10,843 nt of DNA from Parvularculaceae bacterium (GTDB lineage Bacteria > Pseudomonadota > Alphaproteobacteria > Caulobacterales > Parvularculaceae). Of this stretch, positions 6,594 through 10,843 are shown in pieces (the stretch's first letter is position 1; each line of letters begins with the position of its first letter). Location: the NCBI GenBank assembly GCA_027080545.1, contig JALWRV010000417.1, positions 1-10,843 on the forward strand, in the 5' to 3' direction. The translations under genes and the position numbers were made by a program. The notes beneath the pieces were generated by a model. It saw nothing but the letters and a program-made list of their open reading frames with translations, ran no database searches and was not told where the DNA came from.

Positions 6594-6633
6594 ACCCTAT
6601 GAGTCAATGATTCTGCGCTGCAAATCATAGGGT
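6594..6633 (-). other. Intergenic hairpin between mrp and sspB
   Basis: ACCCTATGA (6594-6602) and TCATAGGGT (6625-6633) are perfect 9-base inverted repeats around a 22-base loop. The loop can itself fold: on the minus strand ATGATT-TGC pairs with GCA-AATCAT with one bulged base, competing with part of the outer stem. It starts 9 bases after the mrp stop codon. The minus-strand tail (TTTCACGG) has only three U's, so intrinsic termination would be weak. It may instead protect the 3' end of the mrp message. Confidence 0.45.
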
Positions 6634-6642
6634 GAACCTGTC

Positions 6643-7872
6643 TTAAAGGCCAAGTTTTTCTGCAATCGAGGCGCCTAAAGCGGTAAATATTTGCGAGGCC
6701 GCATAGGTTGGGGCGCTTTCCACGACGGGTGTTCCTTGATCGCTGGCCTCGGCAAGCATGGGGTATAGGGGAATCTCGGCCAAGAGGGGAATATCCACCC
6801 CCTCGGTGAGCGCGTTTTTGTCCGATCGAGGAAAGAGCGCAACCGTCGACCCATCGGGTAAAACCATAGCGGTCATATTTTTTACCAATCCGAGAATTGG
6901 ACAGGATAAGGATTGAAAAAGCTGCACCCCGCGCCGCACATCAGCGGCGGTCATCAATTGGGGGGTGGTAACAAGCAGCGCACCGGCAAGGTTAAATTTT
7001 TGCAACAGAGTTAAATGCGCGTCTCCCGTACCCGGTGGCGTATCGACGATCAAACAATCCAGTTCGCCCCAATCCACATCATTGAGTAATTGCTGCACAG
7101 CCCCCATCACCATTGGGCCGCGCCAAGCCAAGGCTTTTTCCGGTGCCACCAATAGGCCTATAGACATGGCTTTTACGCCATATTTTTCAATGGGCTGTAT
7201 GCGCCCTTCGATGATCTCCGGTTGATCGCTGAGGCCAAACAGGGTTGGCAGAGAAGGGCCGTAAATATCGGCATCCATCAACCCAATCCGTAATCCCGAA
7301 CGGGCCATGGTGACGGCGAGATTAGCGGCAATGGTTGATTTGCCGACCCCGCCCTTACCGGACACCACGGCAATGATATGTTTAACGCCCTCTGGATTAG
7401 CCTTACCACCCGAAGGGGCACCAGTAGGGCGGGGTGAGGTGCCAGAAGGGGAAGCTGCGGCAGAGGATGGAGTATTGTTGGTTTTAGTTTTTAATTTACC
7501 CGTGAAGATGGGTTGGTGGCCTGTCGTAGGCGCGCGCGCTATAGGAGGGCTGGACGGTCGCCCTGCGCTGCCTAATGGTCGGTGGATTGAAACCACAATA
7601 ATGGCCCGTTCGACCCCTTCCAACAGGCTGAGATTGGTTTCCAGCTCTTTGGCAAAATTGGGGGGCAGGGGCGTTTCGCCGGGCTCAAGTACCAGCACCA
7701 CTGCCAGACCATCCTCTTCTTCACGAAATTGCAAGCTGGTCACAAGCCCGTTTTCCAGCAGTTTTTGGGGCGTGTTTTTATTCGAGCGGGGGTCATAGAG
7801 GCTAGCCAGATAGGTCTCGACCGTCTGTTTTGCCCGCTCGAAGGCCGAATCGTCGTTTTTCTGTGTTTTCAT
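6643..7872 (-). CDS. mrp: Mrp/ApbC (NBP35-type) P-loop ATPase lacking the usual CxxC
   Basis: Members are cytosolic ATPases thought to carry and deliver [4Fe-4S] clusters. The 409 residues comprise an N-terminal DUF59/MIP18-like domain (about 12-98), a Pro/Ser/Thr-rich linker (about 100-160) and the ATPase domain (163-409). The latter shows the deviant Walker A 'SGKGGVGKST' (171-180, signature K173), 'DADIYGPSLP' (200-209), 'RGPMV' (251-255) and 'VDTPPGTGD' (276-284). Where the family normally has 'ENMSYFxCPxCG', this protein has 'KNMTAMVLPDGS' (331-342), so both bridging cysteines are replaced. Its only cysteines are in 'LDCLIV' and 'LSCPIL', not a CxxC. The following FG-x-GG motif is also absent. 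ATG 7872 is supported by the divergent promoter region, with an AAGG 12 bases upstream. Family identity is sure; cluster binding in the ordinary manner is doubtful. Confidence 0.93.
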   Translation of the reverse strand: MKTQKNDDSAFERAKQTVETYLASLYDPRSNKNTPQKLLENGLVTSLQFREEEDGLAVVLVLEPGETPLPPNFAKELETNLSLLEGVERAIIVVSIHRPLGSAGRPSSPPIARAPTTGHQPIFTGKLKTKTNNTPSSAAASPSGTSPRPTGAPSGGKANPEGVKHIIAVVSGKGGVGKSTIAANLAVTMARSGLRIGLMDADIYGPSLPTLFGLSDQPEIIEGRIQPIEKYGVKAMSIGLLVAPEKALAWRGPMVMGAVQQLLNDVDWGELDCLIVDTPPGTGDAHLTLLQKFNLAGALLVTTPQLMTAADVRRGVQLFQSLSCPILGLVKNMTAMVLPDGSTVALFPRSDKNALTEGVDIPLLAEIPLYPMLAEASDQGTPVVESAPTYAASQIFTALGASIAEKLGL

Positions 7873-8005
7873 GGGTCTAAAACACCTTCATGTCATTGCA
7901 GTAGCGATTATCAGTGACATATATAGTCAATTCAGGCTAACGCCATGCTTTAGAGGCTCAGGCCAAAAAGGCCGCGACAGATATAGACAGAAAGGCACGA
8001 ACCCC
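7873..8005. promoter_or_regulatory. Divergent mrp / hflK intergenic region
   Basis: This 133-base stretch must hold promoters for both directions. For hflK, TTGCAG (7896-7901) and ATATAT/TATATA (7919-7925) lie 17-18 bases apart, a modest match that would give a leader of about 75 bases. For mrp, a GATAAT (plus 7907-7912, minus strand) has a TTGACT (plus 7925-7930) only 12 bases away, too close to be a normal pair. A small dyad with TGAC/GTCA arms (7915-7929) spans the AT-rich core, and GGCC-AAAAA-GGCC (7961-7973) could form a small hairpin in the hflK leader. The exact promoter assignment is uncertain. Confidence 0.4.
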
Positions 8006-9181
8006 ATGCCATGGAAAGACCAATCAGGCGGAAACGGTAAAGATAGCGGATCGGAAAGTAGCGGTCCTTGGGGGCAGCCGGGTAAGAGGCCGGGTGGCCA
8101 AAATGGTGGTAATTCCGATGGCGGGCGCGGCCCCGGTGCTGGAGCGCCAGATCTCGAAGAATTATTGAAAAGTGGCCGTGAGCGGTTTCGCCGTGCGGCT
8201 GGCGGTGGTGGCGGGCGTGGCCGCGGCGGGTCGGGCAAAATGGCGGTGCCTCCACGCAATCTGCTGGTGCTCGGAGCGCTGGCACTTGTGGGCTTCTGGT
8301 TGTTTTCCGGCATCTACCAAGTGGAAAACAATGAACAGGCCGTGGTCACAACTTTTGGCAAATATTCTGGTGTGCAAGGGGCGGGGCTTCGTTGGCACGT
8401 GCCGTGGCCTGTGCAGGACGTCACCGTGGTACCGGTTTCGCAGGAACGCTCCACCGAGATAGGCGGCACTGAAGAGCGCCAGACGGCGGACGGGTTGATG
8501 TTGACTAGCGACCTCAACATCGTCGCCATCGGTATCAAGGTAAACTGGGCCATCAAACAGCGGGGTTATGAGCAAGGCGAAATGCCCGACGTGGCAAAAT
8601 ATGTTTTGAAAATTGAAAAACCTGAAGCCTTAGTGCGGGCCGTTGCTGAATCGACATTGCGTGAGGTGGTAGGGGCCAACGAGCTTGATCCGGTCATTTC
8701 TGACAAACGGAATGATATTGCCGAAGAAATGAAGCAGGAAATTCAAGCAACGCTCGACCTTTATGATTCAGGAATTGAGATTATACGTCTCAACCTTGGC
8801 CATGCGGGGCCAACACCGCAGGTGAAGCCAGCCTTTGATGAAGTAATCGACGCGCGTTCAGAAGCGCAAGAAACCATCAACAAGGCCCGTGGCTATGCCA
8901 ATAAGGTGGTTCCGGAAGCCCGCGGGCAGGCACAAAAAATGATGCTGGATGCTGAAGCCTATGCGGCCCGGGTGGTCGCGGAGGCCCGTGGTAAAGCCTC
9001 GCGCTTTAATGCGATCTATTCGGAATATGCCAAGGCACCGGAAGTAACACGCCAGCGCATGTATCTGGAAACTCTCGAGAAAGTTCTGAGCGGAACCGAT
9101 AAGATTATTCTCGATCAGGATGGTGCCGGTACTGTGCCATATCTTAATGTCAACGAGCTAACGCGCCGATCAGAGCAGTAG
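8006..9181 (+). CDS. hflK: HflK, membrane SPFH/band-7 subunit of the FtsH-modulating HflKC complex
   Basis: HflK and HflC form a large membrane cage with most of its mass in the periplasm that surrounds and modulates the FtsH protease. I choose ATG 8006 (391 residues), with AAAGG ten bases upstream, because it yields the family's typical 'MPWKDQSGGNGKD' start. An in-frame ATG at 7871 lies across the mrp start codon and upstream of the likely promoter. Residues 8-78 are Gly/Arg-rich and cytoplasmic; about 84-104 form a single membrane helix; 'YQVENNEQAVVTTFGKY' (104-120) opens the SPFH domain, with 'GLRWHVPWPVQ' following. Residues about 230-350 are helical, with Ala/Glu/Arg repeats ('EARGQAQKMMLDAEAYAARV') typical of the coiled coil. 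The C-terminus 'VPYLNVNEL' is the usual one. hflC follows after ten bases, so the two form an operon. No degP follows, unlike in some proteobacteria. Confidence 0.95.
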   Translation: MPWKDQSGGNGKDSGSESSGPWGQPGKRPGGQNGGNSDGGRGPGAGAPDLEELLKSGRERFRRAAGGGGGRGRGGSGKMAVPPRNLLVLGALALVGFWLFSGIYQVENNEQAVVTTFGKYSGVQGAGLRWHVPWPVQDVTVVPVSQERSTEIGGTEERQTADGLMLTSDLNIVAIGIKVNWAIKQRGYEQGEMPDVAKYVLKIEKPEALVRAVAESTLREVVGANELDPVISDKRNDIAEEMKQEIQATLDLYDSGIEIIRLNLGHAGPTPQVKPAFDEVIDARSEAQETINKARGYANKVVPEARGQAQKMMLDAEAYAARVVAEARGKASRFNAIYSEYAKAPEVTRQRMYLETLEKVLSGTDKIILDQDGAGTVPYLNVNELTRRSEQ

Positions 9182-9191
9182 GAAACATATA

Positions 9192-10250
9192 ATGGGAAAA
9201 CTATTTTCAGGCTTCGGTATTATCATCCTCGTTGGCGCTATATTCATCGCCAATATGGTGTTTTTTAGTGTCAAAGAAACCGAACATGTGATCGTGTTGC
9301 AATTTGGTGATCCGGTGCAGGTTTATTCCGAAGCCGGATTACATATGAAAGTGCCATGGTTTGAAACCGTGTCGCTAGACCGGCGTAATATCGAATATGA
9401 TATGCCACAACCCCAAACTATTATTTCGGTCGATGGGGAGCGTTTGATGGTGGATGCGTTTATTCGCTATCAGATAACGGATCCTTTGGCCTATTATGCT
9501 TCTTTCAAACAAGGCTCTTCCAATGACTGGAATGTTATTCGCCAAGTTGGCAATGGTCGCTTGCAACAAGTATTGGAAGATTCATTGCGTGGGGCCATGG
9601 GCGATGCGCTGATCACAGAAATTATCACCTTGCGACGCAAGGAATTGATGGCTGAAATCAAAGAATCCACCGCCCGAGAAGCGAAACGGTTTGGCGTTGA
9701 AATTATTGATGTGCGCATTAAGCGGGCCGACTTTCCGGCGGAAAATGCGGATAAGGTATTTAACCGTATGCGGTCCGAGCGTCAGCAACAGGCCCAGCGC
9801 ATACGCGCCGAGGGTGAAGAAAAAGCTCGGCAAATTAGAGCGGAGGCGGATAAGGCCGTCACCACCATTGTCGCCAAAGCGAGAGAAACAGCGCTGACAA
9901 CCCAAGGTCAGGCTGATGGGGTGCGTAACTGTATTTTCGCTGGGGCCTATGAGGGGCTTCCCATTCGCCTCGATGAGGTGCCGGTTACCGTGCGGGCGAT
10001 TATTTCTCCCGATGGCAGTAATATAACGGATAGCACAACGGGAGAGGTTCAAGAGCAGGAAATCACTGAAACCAGAACCGATTGCCGTATATTGACGACG
10101 GGCAAGAAAGATCCCCGTCGGGCGGAGTTTTTCGCCTTCTATCGCTCGCTGCAATCCTATGAAACGGCCTTGAGCTCTGATGACACCACGCTGGTACTTT
10201 CGCCGGATAGCGAATTTTTCCGCTATTTCAAAGATTTACAAGGGCGTTAA
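9192..10250 (+). CDS. hflC: HflC, SPFH/band-7 partner of HflK, with an unusual C-terminal insertion
   Basis: This is the second subunit of the HflKC complex. ATG 9192 is preceded by AGGAA that overlaps the hflK stop codon, implying coupled translation. It has one membrane helix (about 6-26), an SPFH domain from 'SVKETEHVIVLQFGDPV' (26-42) through 'GVEIIDVRIKRADFP' (168-182), and a charged coiled coil from 'NRMRSERQQQAQRIRAEGEE' (191-210) to about 245. The conserved tail 'EFFAFYRSLQSYE' and 'DTTLVLSPDSEFFRYF' (331-346) is present. Between 'RNCIFAGAY' (245-253) and 'GKKDP' (304-308), which are nearly adjacent in typical HflC ('IFAEAFGKDPEFFAFYRS'), about 50 extra residues occur. The protein's only cysteines, C247 and C298, flank most of this insert. 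At 352 residues it is longer than the usual 290-335. Family identity is certain; the role of the insert is unknown. Confidence 0.95.
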   Translation: MGKLFSGFGIIILVGAIFIANMVFFSVKETEHVIVLQFGDPVQVYSEAGLHMKVPWFETVSLDRRNIEYDMPQPQTIISVDGERLMVDAFIRYQITDPLAYYASFKQGSSNDWNVIRQVGNGRLQQVLEDSLRGAMGDALITEIITLRRKELMAEIKESTAREAKRFGVEIIDVRIKRADFPAENADKVFNRMRSERQQQAQRIRAEGEEKARQIRAEADKAVTTIVAKARETALTTQGQADGVRNCIFAGAYEGLPIRLDEVPVTVRAIISPDGSNITDSTTGEVQEQEITETRTDCRILTTGKKDPRRAEFFAFYRSLQSYETALSSDDTTLVLSPDSEFFRYFKDLQGR

Positions 10251-10279
10251 CAGGCATCATAGCATGTCTTGACTTTTGC

Positions 10280-10314
10280 GGGCGGGAAGGTCATTTCCCG
10301 CCCTCACCATTTTT
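10280..10314 (+). terminator. Rho-independent terminator after hflC
   Basis: A perfect 9-bp GC-rich stem (GGGCGGGAA at 10280-10288 with TTCCCGCCC at 10295-10303) closes a 6-base loop and is followed, after TCACCA, by five T at 10310-10314. It lies 30 bases past the hflC stop codon and before aspS, so it should separate the two transcripts, at least partly. The short spacer before the T run weakens it slightly. Confidence 0.8.
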
Positions 10315-10353
10315 AAGCGATGCCGTGGGGCACGCCGAATCGGAGATTGAGAG

Positions 10354-10843
10354 ATGAATCCCTATCGCAGCCATAATTGTGGCGAGTTGAAAAGCAGCGA
10401 TGTTGGTTCCACCGTGCGCCTATCAGGCTGGGTCCACCGCAAACGCGACCATGGAGGCTTGCTGTTTATTGATTTGCGCGATCATTACGGGTTGACCCAA
10501 TTAGTTGTGGAGCCGGAAGCGGGCTTTTTTGCGGATGTTGAGCATGTGCGCCAAGAAAGCGTAATCGCCATTGAGGGCGAAGTGGTGGCGCGCGCTGCAG
10601 ATGTTATCAATCCCAATCTGGACACAGGGGAAATTGAAATTCGCCTGAGCAAATTTGAAATATTATCTCATGCTGATGATCTGCCCTTACCGGTTTTTGG
10701 CGAACCGGACTATCCGGAAGATATTCGTATGCGCCATCGCTATCTCGATTTGCGCCGGGAAACATTGCATAAAAATATTGTGCTACGCTCCAGCGTGGTG
10801 CGGAGCTTGCGCAAGCAAATGGAAGAGGTGGGCTTTACCGAAT
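10354..10843 (+). CDS. aspS: Aspartate-tRNA ligase, N-terminal part (3' end outside window)
   Basis: AspRS charges tRNA with aspartate in the cytosol. Only the first 163 codons of a gene that normally encodes about 590 residues are present; the frame is open to the right edge. ATG 10354 has GGAG eight bases upstream. Residues 1-110 are the anticodon-binding OB fold: 'MNPYRSHNCGEL', then 'LSGWVHRKRDHGGLLFIDLR' (23-42) and 'GLTQLVV'. 'DDLPLPVF' and 'RMRHRYLDLRRETLHKNI' lead into the catalytic domain just before motif 1. H33 in 'RKRDHGG' corresponds to H31 of Pseudomonas aeruginosa AspRS, a residue linked to the non-discriminating type that also makes Asp-tRNA(Asn); E. coli has Leu there. Substrate breadth is therefore an inference from one residue. 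I see no clear promoter in the 40 bases between the terminator and the gene. Confidence 0.96.
   Translation, partial: MNPYRSHNCGELKSSDVGSTVRLSGWVHRKRDHGGLLFIDLRDHYGLTQLVVEPEAGFFADVEHVRQESVIAIEGEVVARAADVINPNLDTGEIEIRLSKFEILSHADDLPLPVFGEPDYPEDIRMRHRYLDLRRETLHKNIVLRSSVVRSLRKQMEEVGFTE

Noticed and set aside
7307..7798. 163-codon open frame antisense to mrp
   Set aside because: Shadow of the mrp coding sequence, with a low-complexity, Pro/Gly/Ser-rich translation from the antisense of the linker; no ribosome binding site or family match.
7871..8005. Upstream in-frame ATG at 7871 that would lengthen HflK by 45 residues
   Set aside because: It lies across the mrp start codon, covers the needed promoter region, has no homology to HflK, and the ATG at 8006 gives the family's typical MPW start with a ribosome binding site.
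7927..8575. Several minus-strand open frames antisense to hflK
   Set aside because: They arise from the Gly/Arg-rich GC-heavy 5' end of hflK and are Pro/Arg-rich, as expected for shadows.
9582..10154. 190-codon open frame antisense to hflC
   Set aside because: Lies wholly within the strongly supported hflC gene; its translation resembles no known protein.
10269..10297. TTGACT at 10269-10274 as a -35 for aspS
   Set aside because: No acceptable -10 lies 16-18 bases downstream, and the terminator hairpin occupies that stretch.

Overview
The window looks like ordinary chromosome from an alphaproteobacterium. The support is the alphaproteobacterial form of SspB (acidic linker ending in a ClpX-binding tail), the hflK-hflC pair, and an AspRS N-terminus of the alphaproteobacterial type. 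I cannot place the genus. Base composition looks intermediate and even throughout. I see no insertion sequences, tRNA or rRNA genes, CRISPR arrays or phage genes, and no gene-free stretch over 300 bases; the longest gap is about 166 bases.

Layout from left to right. The 3' end of a DUF4139-family gene (+ strand) meets a strong hairpin at 581-615 that can end transcription from both sides. From there to 7872 every gene is on the minus strand. Read in the direction of transcription they are mrp (P-loop Fe-S-type ATPase), sspB (ClpXP adaptor), cdsA (CDP-diacylglycerol synthase, YnbB-like), plsC (acyltransferase), a two-lobed retropepsin-like lipoprotein, fumC (class II fumarase) and a PcfJ-like unknown protein. 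cdsA and plsC are tightly coupled (9-base gap). The lipoprotein gene overlaps fumC by 26 bases, and a candidate promoter at 4161-4189 may drive that pair. A hairpin and a 15-base tandem repeat separate mrp from sspB.

On the plus strand, hflK and hflC diverge from mrp across a 133-base intergenic region. They encode the membrane SPFH complex that restrains the FtsH protease. A clear Rho-independent terminator follows, then the first 163 codons of aspS.

Functional themes are protein quality control (sspB, hflKC), phospholipid synthesis (plsC, cdsA), Fe-S and central metabolism (mrp, fumC) and translation (aspS). I found no convincing new multi-gene system. The oddities most worth following up are an HflC with an inserted segment of about 50 residues flanked by its only two cysteines, an Mrp lacking the usual CxxC motif, a duplicated retropepsin-like lipoprotein whose second active-site triad is altered, and the PcfJ-like orphan gene with a hairpin over its ribosome binding site.
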